NCBI GenBank assembly: GCA_902767725.1
Contig: CACXIM010000006.1
Location: 40,410 to 104,409, forward strand
Source: an uncultured Bacteroidia bacterium
Lineage (GTDB): Bacteria > Bacteroidota > Bacteroidia > Bacteroidales > F082
Length of the DNA: 64,000 nt
Reading direction: 5' to 3'
Positions 44,506 to 53,926 of the stretch are shown piece by piece. Position 1 is the first letter of the stretch. Each line of letters starts with the position of its first letter. The position numbers and the translations under genes are program-made. The notes under the pieces were generated by a model that was not told where the DNA came from, did no database searches, and worked only from the letters and a program-made list of their open reading frames with translations.

Positions 44506-45639
44506 TTATGAATAGGTGAACAATACACTCATAAAGGCAAGGATGCCATAGATATGGAAAAACAATGGCTTTTGAAACGATTTCCAAAGTTTCTCGTGCA
44601 ATGGTGCGGCATAGATAAGCAGGGTAATTAACGCCCATACTTCCTTCGGGTCCCACGACCAGTAGTTACCCCATGAGACGTTGGCCCATATTGCTCCGAT
44701 GAAGATGCCAAAGGCAAGCAAGGCGACGGCAGGGTAGAGCATCGCCGTGCTGAGGCTTTTCAACCGCTCCATGCGTGCCATGTCTTTCGGCTTGACAAGA
44801 GCGATGACGCCGACCACCAAGATGCCGAGCAGCAAGGCGTAGGCAGTCACAATCGTCGAGATATGGATGCTGAAGAAGGGCGAACGCAGTACAGGCAGCA
44901 GGGTATGGGTGAGCATCCTGATGTAGAGCACCACGATTAAGACGACGAGCACTCCTAACCACGACCAGGTGACAGCGCGGTAGGTCTTGCGTCGTTCGAT
45001 AAGGATAGCCGCCAAGGCGACGAAGAGCAGAGCGTAACCCGCATAAGTCACGCCGATGCCCCAAGGGTCGCGGGCGACATCGAGGATGGAGTTGCCTTTT
45101 TCGTCGTAATCGCTTTGATAAAAACGATAATGCTTATGCCTCAATATGTTATTCATGGAAATGATGACATCTTGATGTGTTTCTCCATCAGTGAGTTGTA
45201 GGTAGCTGATATAGTCCTTCGGCTTGTTGCTGCCCGAATAAGTCTCGATTTCGAAGCGATCCAAAGTAAGGCTGAAGGGGAGTGCCTCTTCCGTTATCTC
45301 ACCTTTCTCTTGGATGAAAAAGTGGCTATTGGGCTTGTTAGGTTCAAGTTTCATCCTGCCGTGTTGTCCTGTGAGCATGGTGAGTAGTGCGCCCAGCAGG
45401 ATGAGTAGGATGGATAAGTGCAGGGCGCAGACGGAGAGCCGTTTCCACAAGCGGCATTTCACCGCCATAATAATGATGAGGCCAGCCACCACGGCCCATA
45501 GCCCAACGAACCACCATGCAGAATAGACATGGGCAAGGGCAAACTCTGAGCCATGCAGCTTCTCGACAACCGTGCCAGCAGCGAGGACGGCAATGAGAAT
45601 GATAACTATAACTGATGTGATGTGACGAATGTATTTCAT
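44506..45639 (-). CDS. ResB/CcsA cytochrome c biogenesis fusion, 3'-truncated
   Basis: Cytochrome c maturation system II delivers haem across the membrane. The N-terminal half is ResB-like ([13 protein letters not shown], a periplasmic domain with [11 protein letters not shown]). The C-terminal half is CcsA with the WWD-type stretch [15 protein letters not shown]. The frame ends at [12 protein letters not shown], where family members normally continue through GVNxxLxGxHSYA, which carries a conserved His. The stop is followed immediately by the CoA-transferase promoter. The protein is thus probably 15-20 residues short and may be inactive. It is the last of four genes in the porin-imelysin-DHOR run, whose haem protein it would serve. 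Confidence 0.82.
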   Translation of the reverse strand: MKYIRHITSVIVIILIAVLAAGTVVEKLHGSEFALAHVYSAWWFVGLWAVVAGLIIIMAVKCRLWKRLSVCALHLSILLILLGALLTMLTGQHGRMKLEPNKPNSHFFIQEKGEITEEALPFSLTLDRFEIETYSGSNKPKDYISYLQLTDGETHQDVIISMNNILRHKHYRFYQSDYDEKGNSILDVARDPWGIGVTYAGYALLFVALAAILIERRKTYRAVTWSWLGVLVVLIVVLYIRMLTHTLLPVLRSPFFSIHISTIVTAYALLLGILVVGVIALVKPKDMARMERLKSLSTAMLYPAVALLAFGIFIGAIWANVSWGNYWSWDPKEVWALITLLIYAAPLHEKLWKSFQKPLFFHIYGILAFMSVLFTYS

Positions 45640-45743
45640 AGCTAGATTATTTCATATTACGCTGCAAATGTCAGAAAAAAATCACTTGTCCAACCTCCCT
45701 ATGTTTGGTGATTTTTGTGTGTTGTTGTCCTTATTAATAATGA

Positions 45744-45811
45744 TGTAGGGCTGTCGTACCACGGCAGCCGCTGTTGTTTTACAGCGGCTGCCACGATGTG
45801 ACAGCCCTACA
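45744..45811. repeat. Large inverted repeat, family C
   Basis: TGTAGGGCTGTCGTACCACG and the facing arm CGATGTGACAGCCCTACA, with an inner stem GCAGCCGCTGT/ACAGCGGCTGC, form a long imperfect hairpin in the gap between the di-haem oxidoreductase and CcsA genes. Confidence 0.85.
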
Positions 45812-45826
45812 GACATTGATAAAACA

Positions 45827-45856
45827 TGTAGAGACGCGCCATGGCACGTCTCTACA
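45827..45856. repeat. 30-bp palindrome, family C companion
   Basis: TGTAGAGACGCGCCATGGCA followed by CGTCTCTACA is a near-perfect palindrome (one mismatch pair) 8 bases from the end of the di-haem oxidoreductase gene. Confidence 0.85.
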
Positions 45857-45864
45857 ATTGTTGG

Positions 45865-47457
45865 TTAAATTGCATCGATGAATTTCACGACGGCATCGCG
45901 GTCTTTCTTCGGCAGCTCGCGGAATTTCTCCACCGTGCGGCGGGCGTCGCTTTGGGCGTTGCCGTGCCACATGATGGCCTCGATGACGGTTTGTGCGCGG
46001 CAGTCGTGCAAGCGGTCACTGCGACCAGTGCAGATGGCTGATAGGCCACGACCCCAAAGCGGGGTTGTGCGGCACCAACCTGTGCGGATGTCGTTCTCCA
46101 TGTGGAGCTTGTGCTGGATGTAATCGCTGTAAGGCCAAATCTTCTGGTTGGGATAGCGGGGCAAACGGGCATCACCGTCGGTAAAGAAGCCTGCTGGGTC
46201 GGTGAAGTTGTCGTCGCCAGTCTTCCACGACGGACGGTGGCAGTAGGCGCATCCCATGTTGTTGAAGAGCTCCTTGCCGCGTTGCACTTCGGGGTCGTCC
46301 ATGTTACGTGCGGCAGGGACAGCCAAGCCACGGTGCCACACCATGAAGTTGACATAGTCTTCATCGCTCATCTCGGGCTCTTTCATCTCGTCGGGGATGT
46401 TGGCCATCATAAGGTAGTTGTAGATGTCGGTCTCCACATCACCCGTGAGGTTGTACTGCGGGAAGTAGTTGTAGAACTCGGCCTGTACGTCAGGGTCTTG
46501 CGAAGCCTTGGTGGCATAGGCAGTGGTCATGTAATGACCCATCTTGGTGCGGTGCGTTACATTGGTGATGTTCCAGATGGCGTTGGCACCGGGTGCATCC
46601 TGCAAGGGACCACGAGTGAGGGCGTAGGTGTACTTTTTCGGGTGAGTCGTGTTGCCATAATAACCCGTCGGGGCGAAGTCAGAACCAGCCCACATGGCGG
46701 GATTTAGGCCGTTCGGCATGTAGCCGTCATTGTATTCCTTTTGATACTGTGCTCTCAGCGAGTCGTCAGGGATGGCATCGATCAAGCCTGTGCCGTAGAT
46801 GCCGATGGTCGATTCGAGACGGCAGACGAAATCGCTGTAGGGGATGGGCTGGCCACCTACCTCGAGCGGTACATAGAAAGCCTCTTCGGGGATGTAGACA
46901 TCAGGATAGGTGAGGTTGTAGGTCTCGCCGTCGGGGAATTGGTTTCCCCACTCGTCGGTGTAGCTCAGCCAGTTGATTTGGATCTGGGTCTCGTCCAAGG
47001 GAGCCTTGAAAGGAGCGACGGCCTTGGTTTGAGGCATTCCGGTGTAGGAGCTGAGGTAGGTGTCGTTCTTGTCAGTAAAGACGAGCAGATATCCATTGCC
47101 CCAGTCGTCGGCGCGGTAGCGGTTCATGCGCATGCCGTGGCCATAGCCGGGATGGCAAGCGATGCAGCTGCTACGGATGTAAAGGGGACCGAGACCGTTG
47201 AAAGGCGGGTTGTTTTGCGTATAGGTGCGCTCAAAGAAATACTCACCGTATTTGAAGGCGGTGGTCAAACCAGCCTGTTCGACGGCAGGGGTGGGGTCTT
47301 CATAGGCGGATTGGGAAGTGTTGAAGGTGGTGCCCAGTTCGCCGCCAGCGTAGGTCTCTTCGCTGATGACCTCTGGGATAGGCTCTTTGGGGTTACAGGC
47401 GGACAAAGCCATGAGGCCTGTAAGGGCAATGATGCTTAAATGTTTGTAATTTATCAT
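45865..47457 (-). CDS. Di-haem oxidoreductase family lipoprotein (DUF1111)
   Basis: A 530-residue exported lipoprotein (SIIALTGLMALSAC) with two c-type haem sites, CIACH in SSCIACHPGYGHGM and CAYCH in MGCAYCHRPSW. The DUF1111 fold is similar to bacterial cytochrome c peroxidases. It lies directly downstream of an imelysin lipoprotein, a pairing established in iron-uptake loci. It needs cytochrome c maturation, consistent with the CcsA gene that follows. Confidence 0.88.
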   Translation of the reverse strand: MINYKHLSIIALTGLMALSACNPKEPIPEVISEETYAGGELGTTFNTSQSAYEDPTPAVEQAGLTTAFKYGEYFFERTYTQNNPPFNGLGPLYIRSSCIACHPGYGHGMRMNRYRADDWGNGYLLVFTDKNDTYLSSYTGMPQTKAVAPFKAPLDETQIQINWLSYTDEWGNQFPDGETYNLTYPDVYIPEEAFYVPLEVGGQPIPYSDFVCRLESTIGIYGTGLIDAIPDDSLRAQYQKEYNDGYMPNGLNPAMWAGSDFAPTGYYGNTTHPKKYTYALTRGPLQDAPGANAIWNITNVTHRTKMGHYMTTAYATKASQDPDVQAEFYNYFPQYNLTGDVETDIYNYLMMANIPDEMKEPEMSDEDYVNFMVWHRGLAVPAARNMDDPEVQRGKELFNNMGCAYCHRPSWKTGDDNFTDPAGFFTDGDARLPRYPNQKIWPYSDYIQHKLHMENDIRTGWCRTTPLWGRGLSAICTGRSDRLHDCRAQTVIEAIMWHGNAQSDARRTVEKFRELPKKDRDAVVKFIDAI

Positions 47458-47529
47458 GATATTTGGGTTTTATGGATTTCTGATTGTATGATATGAGACC
47501 GGGAATCACCACCCTGTGCCTTTACCCTC

Positions 47530-47609
47530 ATGGCGGACAAGGATCCGCCATCCCTCATGCCGAAAGGGTGTCATTCTCAGCGTGAGGGATTGCGGGTCAA
47601 GCCCGCAAT
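47530..47609. repeat. Palindromic repeat, family B (copy 2, inverted)
   Basis: ATGGCGGACAAGGATCCGCC (plus AT) at 47530-47551 and ATTGCGGGTCAAGCCCGCAA (plus T) at 47589-47609. It is the reverse-oriented counterpart of 42764-42841. It fills the gap between the imelysin and di-haem oxidoreductase genes. Confidence 0.85.
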
Positions 47610-47658
47610 GAGGGTTTACGGTTTGGTTTTGTGATTTGCGGTCTCATTTGTGTCGTTA

Positions 47659-48831
47659 TTACTTCCTGTCAATCTTTCCAAACTCAGCCTTTACTTCGGC
47701 CATCACGTCGGAGAGCTCTTGGCAGGCTTCCATGGCCTCACCTGCGCTGGCGTCGGCATAGAACTGCACGAAAGGCGCTTTCATGGCTTGGATCTTCGTC
47801 ATGGCGTTTTCGATGGCATTCAAAGCCTTGTTGTCGAGTTCCTTGTTGTTGTCCTGGATGTAGGCGTGCAGCGAGAGGACTTCGTCTCTTTGGCTTTCCA
47901 TGCCGCCCATGTAGGCGTTCTTGATGCTGGTGATGTTGTCGTAGAAGTCGGTGATGGACTTCTGGCTGTAGGGCGACTCCACGTAGGTCACGTCTTCACC
48001 CGTGTGGCATTTGCCAATCTTGGAGGTGCCTACCTCGTCGGCGATGTCAAGGCAGCCATCGGCGATGGCTTCAAGGGCGTTGGTGAAGGTGGCGAAGGTG
48101 CTTCCCGCCTGACCAGCTTGGAGCATGTTGTTGCCGTAGGTGTTGTCGCCTCCGTTGACGGTGGTGTTGAACTCCAGTTCTTCCATCAGGTCTTTGTGGG
48201 CTTGCGGTGCATCGGCGTTCCAGCTCACTTCGAGTTGGAAGCAGCGGTTGCGCAGGTCGCGCGACACGGCGACGATGTAAGTCATCATGTCGTCGGTGAT
48301 TTCGTTAACATCGCGAGGCTGGCCTTCACGGAAGAGGATGAACTCGATGCCGTGGAAGCCGAGCAGAGCGTTGCCGAGTTGTTCGCCGGCTACCATGCCA
48401 TCCTCATCAGTGGCGAGGGCGGCAATCATGTTGGGGCTGGCCATCAGGTTGTTGAAGGCGTCTTCGTCGAGCGGCCATGAGTCGATGTGCGGGTCGATGC
48501 CGAAGTCGGAAGCGGCACCAAAGAGGAAGGCCTCGCTCATTTCCCACCACTTGCGTGCTTCGAGGAAGGTGACGGTGGCGGCATTCACGTTGGCTTGGGT
48601 CTTGTTGGCCTTCAAGGCTTCGAGGTTCTCCACCAAGGCGTCAGTCTTTTCAGCCAAGCTGGCGAATGTGGGATACACCGTGTGGTTGAGGTACTGTTTG
48701 ACGATGGCCTCTTTTGTGGCCTTGTTAGCTTCCTCGGTGTTGTCTTGAGGATCTTTGTTGCAGGAGCTGAAGTTCACTGCGAGCAGGAGGGATGCAGCGA
48801 CTAGGGCTGCGGATTTGAATAAATGCTTCAT
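47659..48831 (-). CDS. Imelysin family lipoprotein
   Basis: A 390-residue lipoprotein (VAASLLLAVNFSSC). The GxHxxE motif of imelysin proteins is seen in LLGFHGIEFILF. An early helix pair (ARKWWEMSEAFLFGAA) is also characteristic. These proteins take part in iron acquisition and many bind metal but are not active proteases. Neighbours are a porin upstream and a di-haem oxidoreductase downstream, the usual iron-locus order. Confidence 0.87.
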   Translation of the reverse strand: MKHLFKSAALVAASLLLAVNFSSCNKDPQDNTEEANKATKEAIVKQYLNHTVYPTFASLAEKTDALVENLEALKANKTQANVNAATVTFLEARKWWEMSEAFLFGAASDFGIDPHIDSWPLDEDAFNNLMASPNMIAALATDEDGMVAGEQLGNALLGFHGIEFILFREGQPRDVNEITDDMMTYIVAVSRDLRNRCFQLEVSWNADAPQAHKDLMEELEFNTTVNGGDNTYGNNMLQAGQAGSTFATFTNALEAIADGCLDIADEVGTSKIGKCHTGEDVTYVESPYSQKSITDFYDNITSIKNAYMGGMESQRDEVLSLHAYIQDNNKELDNKALNAIENAMTKIQAMKAPFVQFYADASAGEAMEACQELSDVMAEVKAEFGKIDRK

Positions 48832-48839
48832 TTGTTATT

Positions 48840-48971
48840 GAGTTTCCCCTTCGGGGAATGGAGTGTGTTTTGTGTGTTAAACTGCGGCGGCCTCAAACGT
48901 TTACAGACTTGAAAAGCCTCAAGCCGCCGCAATATGCAAAATGGTTCCACTCCATTCCCGAAGGGAATCTC
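48840..48971. repeat. Inverted doublet of palindromic repeat family A
   Basis: Left arm: GAGTTTCCCCTTCGGGGAAT, GGAGTG, spacer, CTGCGGCGGCCTC. The right arm is the same in reverse: AAGCCGCCGC, spacer, CACTCCATTCCCGAAGGGAA, TCTC. The two sit head to head between the porin and imelysin genes. A third copy is at 36093-36148. Confidence 0.88.
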
Positions 48972-48975
48972 TTAT

Positions 48976-50271
48976 TTATTTTGTAAAAAATCCACTATAC
49001 GCCACGCCTAACGAGAACATCGGTTCGTCGTTGTACTGCTCCTTCAGGAAGCGTTTGGCATATTCCGCCTTGATGACGACTTGCTTGATGGGGTAGTAGT
49101 TCACACCGAGGGTCATCACGTGACGGTCGGTCCATTGGTAGTCGGTGAGGGCGTTGGCGGTGGGGATGTAGCTGTCGTAGTAGTCGTAGCGGCCAAAGAG
49201 GTAGAGCTTTTGGTCGCCGGTATTGTGCATTGGGTGCATGATGTCGTAGGCAATCTCACCACCATAGGCGATGGCTTTCTCTCCAACCAAGGAACGCGGA
49301 TAGGGCGAGAAGCTTTGGTGGTTCTGGTTCTTGTTCCACGACGAGATGAGGTTGGCATCGTCGAGATAGCCGTAGTCGAAGTTACCTCGCACCACGAGGC
49401 CGTGGCCTTTGTAGTCGAATTCGGCGGTGCCGATGACGACGGTGCCTTTCACATCTTTATATTGGCTGGTCTCGCTGAATTCATTGGTGACGATATCATT
49501 ATTAAAGGTGTTGCCGATGTAGCCACTCACACCCCAGTGGAAATTCTTGATGCTGTAGTTGTCGATGCGCAAGGCACCTGCCAGGTTGTTGGCCACGCGG
49601 AACTCATAGCCTGAGGCGGAGCCGTTCTTCACCCAGTTGGCGTTGTTGAACATGTTGGAGTTCAAGGCGGGGATGACCATGGCCTCGTAGCGCCAGTCGC
49701 CGAGCTTACCCCACAGGCTGATGCCCGTCTCGTGCCAAGTGCAGGGCAGGATGTTGAACTCGCCTTCAGGGCGGTAGCAGGTAAAGAACTCGGTGGGCAG
49801 GTGGGCGTTGTTGGTCTGTCCGACAGGCACCACGATGTGGCCCATGCGGATGTTGAAGCCTTTGCCAAACGACTTCTGTATCCAGAACTGCTCCAATGCC
49901 ACCTCGCCTCCGCGCTCGATCTCGTGTTCGAATTCGCCAGTCTCTTCGGCTTCAATCTCCATGGCGACTTCGTTGCCGCCGTGTTCAAACTCGATTTCTG
50001 AGCCCATGCTCCAGCCTTTGCCGAAGTCATAGCTTAAGTTGATGACCACATGGGGCAGGTCGATGCGTCCGTGGCCCTTGGCGTCTTTGTAACGCTCGGC
50101 ATGGGAGTAGCGGAACATGTTGTCGCTATAGAAGTTGCGGGTATAGACAGCCTCGCCGTAACCACCAATGGTCAAGCGAGGTTTTGTCGTGATGGAATCT
50201 TGGGCCTGCAAAGAGCTGACACTCAATGCCAGACCTAATGCAGCGCATTTTGCTATCGTTTTCAGTTTCAT
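48976..50271 (-). CDS. Outer-membrane porin (OprO/OprP-like fold)
   Basis: A 431-residue beta-barrel protein with signal peptide (KTIAKCAALGLALSVSSLQA). It opens with TIGGYGEAVYTRNFY, has regular alternating strands and ends in an aromatic C-terminus (FSLGVAYSGFFTK). Charged loop GEIEFEHGGNE-like segments near residue 105-140 are acidic. In the iron-type locus it may supply a substrate to imelysin and the haem protein. The start is at MKLKTIAKC; longer in-frame starts are rejected because they add non-signal residues. Confidence 0.82.
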   Translation of the reverse strand: MKLKTIAKCAALGLALSVSSLQAQDSITTKPRLTIGGYGEAVYTRNFYSDNMFRYSHAERYKDAKGHGRIDLPHVVINLSYDFGKGWSMGSEIEFEHGGNEVAMEIEAEETGEFEHEIERGGEVALEQFWIQKSFGKGFNIRMGHIVVPVGQTNNAHLPTEFFTCYRPEGEFNILPCTWHETGISLWGKLGDWRYEAMVIPALNSNMFNNANWVKNGSASGYEFRVANNLAGALRIDNYSIKNFHWGVSGYIGNTFNNDIVTNEFSETSQYKDVKGTVVIGTAEFDYKGHGLVVRGNFDYGYLDDANLISSWNKNQNHQSFSPYPRSLVGEKAIAYGGEIAYDIMHPMHNTGDQKLYLFGRYDYYDSYIPTANALTDYQWTDRHVMTLGVNYYPIKQVVIKAEYAKRFLKEQYNDEPMFSLGVAYSGFFTK

Positions 50272-50394
50272 AGTGAGCACTATTATTCTATTACGACGGC
50301 AAAATTCCCGATTTTGTCCTCGCAGTCCAATCCCCACTAATGGGGATTTTTAAAAACAAGGACTAATAATTAATGAGGATAGGAATCTGGCCTC

Positions 50395-51663
50395 CTATTG
50401 GATGGCAGAATCTATTCTGTACAAGACATCTTCGAAAGGATAAAGTCCATCAGCATTGGCGTTGATGCCTTTGAGTCGGATGGGATATTTCATGGGTGGG
50501 TTGTCCATATCCAGCAGGCTCATGCTGCGCAGTTGCTCGGTGCTTTGGTAAACAAGGTTGAGCGAAGCAAAAACGTGCCCTTCAGGGTCTTCCCATTTCT
50601 CGATGACCAGCTTGCAGCCAATCGGAGTCTTCTTCTCAATGGTGTTCGGAAGGCTGTAATCATCGGCTTCCAAAGCAGCTAGTACGCTGCCGATGTTGGA
50701 GTCGTGGCCGCAGAGGAAGGTGAATTTTCGGCCGTTGCATTGTAATTCCTCAAGCATCGTCCGCAAGAGCGGTCGGGCCACCTGACGTGCTACCACAGGC
50801 GCCGTGAACAGCACATCGCCATACCAATCCTTTATGGCCGATATGCTTTCCCAATCCTCCCAACACAAGGTGTCGCCGAAGGCGGCCTTTACGGCATCGG
50901 GCTCCTCGTAGTATTGCAGGATGAGTGCATCGGCGGCCTGACAGGCGAGTCGCAACGAACCACCTATGCCAGGCTCGCGGTGTTTGATGAGGTAGACGTG
51001 AGCATCATCGGTGCGGAAATGACAGGTGTCGCCTTCAAGACAGGCCTTGCTTTGGTCCATGTCAAGCACCCGTTCTAGCACTTTGTAGTTATCTACCATC
51101 TTCTCTCCAATGCCGGCCAAACCTTTCTCGCCGCCCATCGCGGTGATCTGTTGTTGGGCAAGGACTTTGAAAGCCTCGCTGTCGTCGGTGATTTGAGGCG
51201 CGAACACGGAATCCATCTTGCCAACTTCCAAATGGTGTTCGATGCGGATGTTTGCCACAGGAAGCATCCCAGAAGAGAAGTGTTGTGCTGTGGCGATTGT
51301 GCGCTGCAAAGAGTTGGCATAGAAGCGCATAGTGCCTTCTGCTGGAATCTCGTTTTCCTGCATCAGTCCTTCGCTGACGAGCCACTTGCGGAAATACTGA
51401 CCCATTATCGTCTCCAGCGCGCCGCCTCGCAGCGACAGTTCGCTAGGCGCCGACGACCAATGATACCATTCGTGAGGCGTGATGCGTTGCATCGTGGAGT
51501 GCCGTCCTGATAGGGGAGAACGAATATTGTGGCGGCTCAATACCACGACTTGTTTTAGGGTGTATCGTTCACTGAACTCGTCAGGACGATTGCCTTGGGC
51601 AAAAGCTGAGAGCGACACACCAAGCAAAAGAAAGAATAAGATGGTTTTGTATGTTTTGAACAT
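50395..51663 (-). CDS. Histidine-type phosphatase (histidine acid phosphatase branch 2, MINPP-like)
   Basis: A 422-residue exported phosphatase. Signal peptide MFKTYKTILFFLLLGVSLSAFA; catalytic RHxxRxP motif as RHNIRSPL; distal HD pair in FLCGHDSNIGS. The second residue after the catalytic His is Asn instead of the usual Gly, seen in Bacteroidota members. Substrates of the family are phytate and sugar phosphates. It stands alone, with a minus-strand -7 box just upstream. Confidence 0.85.
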   Translation of the reverse strand: MFKTYKTILFFLLLGVSLSAFAQGNRPDEFSERYTLKQVVVLSRHNIRSPLSGRHSTMQRITPHEWYHWSSAPSELSLRGGALETIMGQYFRKWLVSEGLMQENEIPAEGTMRFYANSLQRTIATAQHFSSGMLPVANIRIEHHLEVGKMDSVFAPQITDDSEAFKVLAQQQITAMGGEKGLAGIGEKMVDNYKVLERVLDMDQSKACLEGDTCHFRTDDAHVYLIKHREPGIGGSLRLACQAADALILQYYEEPDAVKAAFGDTLCWEDWESISAIKDWYGDVLFTAPVVARQVARPLLRTMLEELQCNGRKFTFLCGHDSNIGSVLAALEADDYSLPNTIEKKTPIGCKLVIEKWEDPEGHVFASLNLVYQSTEQLRSMSLLDMDNPPMKYPIRLKGINANADGLYPFEDVLYRIDSAIQ

Positions 51664-51679
51664 AGGTAGTATTTGATTG

Positions 51680-51687
51680 CAAAATTA
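51680..51687 (-). promoter_or_regulatory. -7 box (TAATTTTG) for the histidine phosphatase
   Basis: A minus-strand TAnnTTTG match 16 bases before the start codon. Confidence 0.5.
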
Positions 51688-51875
51688 CAAAAAATTGTGC
51701 GGGGCAGATGATACTATCCCGCACATGAAAACTAACTCAAAATTCATCCTAAGTGTATGACAAAAATCTGCTGCAAAATAACGACGATTCCAAAAACTGT
51801 GAAATCCCCAATCTTAGGGATTTATGAAAAACAGAATCGTCATTAATAAGGATGTGGATCAGCACATATCCTTCG

Positions 51876-51883
51876 TATCTTTG
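51876..51883 (+). promoter_or_regulatory. -7 box (TATCTTTG) for the metal ATPase
   Basis: A plus-strand TAnnTTTG match 21 bases before the ATG at 51905. AAAGGAG between the two is one of the few clear Shine-Dalgarno-like sites in the window. Confidence 0.6.
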
Positions 51884-51904
51884 CAGCCGAAAGGAGAATG
51901 AATT

Positions 51905-53881
51905 ATGTCAGAACACAAACATAATGAAGAGTGTTGCTCTCATGAACATCACGATCATGAGGATGGTGGCCACGAGCATCACCATCATCATGAGGAAGGA
52001 CTGAAAAAGCAAATCATTAAGATTGTCGTTGCAGCATTGCTGCTCATCGCTGCTGTTGTCATTGAAAAGACTTGCGGCTTGTCGAATTGGCAGCTTCTAT
52101 TGGTTTACCTGGTTCCTTATCTCTTCATTGGCTTTGACACACTAAAAGAAGCCGCCGAGGGCTTGGCGCATGGAGAGGCTTTCAACGAGCATTTCCTCAT
52201 GTCAATTGCTACCCTTGGTGCACTCTTCATCGGTTTCCTTCCTGGCGCTGAGGCACAGTATCCTGAGGCTGTTTTCGTCATGCTGTTTTTCCAGATTGGT
52301 GAGCTTTTCGAGGGCTATGCCGAGGGCAAGAGCCGCGAGAGCATTGCCCACCTGATGGACATCCGTCCCGATGTAGCTCATGTGGAACGCAATGGAGCAG
52401 TGGAAGAGGTCAGTCCCGAACAAGTCGCAGTAGGAGAGACCATCCTCATCAAACCTGGCGAGAAGGTGCCGTTAGATGGTGTTGTCATCGAAGGTAGTAC
52501 TTCCTTGAACACTGTGGCTTTGACAGGCGAAAGCATCCCCCGTAATGCGACCGAAGGAGATGAAGTCATTTCGGGTTGTGTCAATCTTTCGGGATTAGTC
52601 AAAGTGCGCACGACCAAGGCTTTTGGTGAAAGCACGGTGTCGAAGATTATCGATTTGGTGGAAAATGCCACAGAGAGCAAGTCAAAAAACGAGACTTTTA
52701 TAACAAGGTTCGCGCGCATATATACCCCAGTGGTAGTGTTTGCAGCCTTGGCTTTGGCTTTGTTGCCTCCGCTGTTCTCGGGTGACTTTATGGGCACCTT
52801 TGCCACTTGGCTCTATCGCGCCTTGATGTTTCTCGTGGTGTCGTGCCCCTGTGCCTTGGTCATCAGTGTGCCGCTCACCTTTTTTGGTGGCATCGGTGGA
52901 GCTTCACGTAAGGGCATCCTTGTGAAAGGCTCTAATTATTTGGATGTGCTGTCGAAGGTGGACACGGTGGTTTTCGATAAGACGGGCACCTTGACCCATG
53001 GCCAATTTGCTGTCACAGCGGTGCATCCTGAGAAGTGTGACGAACGGCATCTGTTGCATCTTGCCGCCCATGTGGAGCACTATTCCACACATCCCGTTGG
53101 GGCTGCGTTGCGTGATGCCTTTCCTGACGAGGCTACTGATGGCTGCAAGTTGAGTGAGGTGGAAGAGATAGCAGGACAGGGCATCAAAGCCAAGGTGGAA
53201 AAATGGACGGTTTGCGTGGGCAACGCCAAGATGATGGATGCCATAGGAGCGAAATGGCACGACTGCGAACACATTGGAACGATTATTCATGTCGCCATCG
53301 ACGGAGAATATGCTGGCCATATCGTCATCAACGATAAGGTCAAAGAGGATAGTGCCAAAGCCATTGGCGACCTGAAATCGCTCGGAGTGAATCGCACGGT
53401 GATGCTTACTGGCGACCGCAATGAGGTAGGGAAGGATGTAGCTGAAAAACTCGGCATCGACGAGTACCACGCCGAACTGCTCCCCGCCGACAAAGTAGCC
53501 TATGTTGAGAAACTCATTAATACTAAACTCTCAACACCAAACACTCAGCTGGCCTTTGTCGGTGATGGCATCAACGATGCCCCTGTCTTGGCCCGAGCCG
53601 ATGTAGGTATCGCCATGGGAGGTCTTGGCAGCGATGCTGCCATTGAGGCCGCCGATGTAGTGCTTATGGACGACAAGCCCTCGAAAATAGCCCTTGCCAT
53701 CCGTATCGCTCGTCGCACATTGCGCATCGCTAAGCAAAATGTCTGGTTTGCTATCGGTGTGAAGGTGCTCGTGCTGTTGTTGGCGGCCTTTGGCGTTGCC
53801 ACCATGTGGATGGCGGTCTTTGCCGATGTGGGGGTCACGGTTTTGGCTGTGTTTAATGCCATGAGGGCGTTGAGGAGTTGA
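51905..53881 (+). CDS. Heavy-metal P1B-type ATPase (Zn/Cd/Pb exporter-like)
   Basis: A 658-residue metal pump. The N-terminus is a His/Glu/Cys-rich tail (ECCSHEHHDHEDGGHEHHHH) in place of a folded metal-binding domain. Membrane motif SCPCAL, actuator LTGES, phosphorylation site DKTGTLTHG, nucleotide motif with HP (THPVG) and hinge GDGINDAPVLARADVG are all intact. The CPC type and later helices fit the P1B-2 (ZntA/CadA) group. Export of Zn or Cd is the likely function. The upstream gap (51664-51904) holds two -7 boxes and no further gene. Confidence 0.92.
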   Translation: MSEHKHNEECCSHEHHDHEDGGHEHHHHHEEGLKKQIIKIVVAALLLIAAVVIEKTCGLSNWQLLLVYLVPYLFIGFDTLKEAAEGLAHGEAFNEHFLMSIATLGALFIGFLPGAEAQYPEAVFVMLFFQIGELFEGYAEGKSRESIAHLMDIRPDVAHVERNGAVEEVSPEQVAVGETILIKPGEKVPLDGVVIEGSTSLNTVALTGESIPRNATEGDEVISGCVNLSGLVKVRTTKAFGESTVSKIIDLVENATESKSKNETFITRFARIYTPVVVFAALALALLPPLFSGDFMGTFATWLYRALMFLVVSCPCALVISVPLTFFGGIGGASRKGILVKGSNYLDVLSKVDTVVFDKTGTLTHGQFAVTAVHPEKCDERHLLHLAAHVEHYSTHPVGAALRDAFPDEATDGCKLSEVEEIAGQGIKAKVEKWTVCVGNAKMMDAIGAKWHDCEHIGTIIHVAIDGEYAGHIVINDKVKEDSAKAIGDLKSLGVNRTVMLTGDRNEVGKDVAEKLGIDEYHAELLPADKVAYVEKLINTKLSTPNTQLAFVGDGINDAPVLARADVGIAMGGLGSDAAIEAADVVLMDDKPSKIALAIRIARRTLRIAKQNVWFAIGVKVLVLLLAAFGVATMWMAVFADVGVTVLAVFNAMRALRS

Positions 53882-53898
53882 TTTTCATAGCTTTTTAC

Positions 53899-53906
53899 TA
53901 TTTTTG
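53899..53906 (+). promoter_or_regulatory. -7 box (TATTTTTG) for the hemerythrin-LuxR pair
   Basis: A plus-strand TAnnTTTG match 21 bases before the ATG at 53927. Confidence 0.6.
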
Positions 53907-53926
53907 CCTCATCAAAACGTAATATC

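Noticed and set aside
45744-45856. Inverted repeats as ends of an insertion sequence
   Set aside because: No transposase between or beside them, and the arms lie within about 110 bases; REP-type elements fit better.
47650-48480. 276-codon plus-strand frame opposite the imelysin gene
   Set aside because: Low-complexity Val/Gly/His-rich shadow of the imelysin coding strand.
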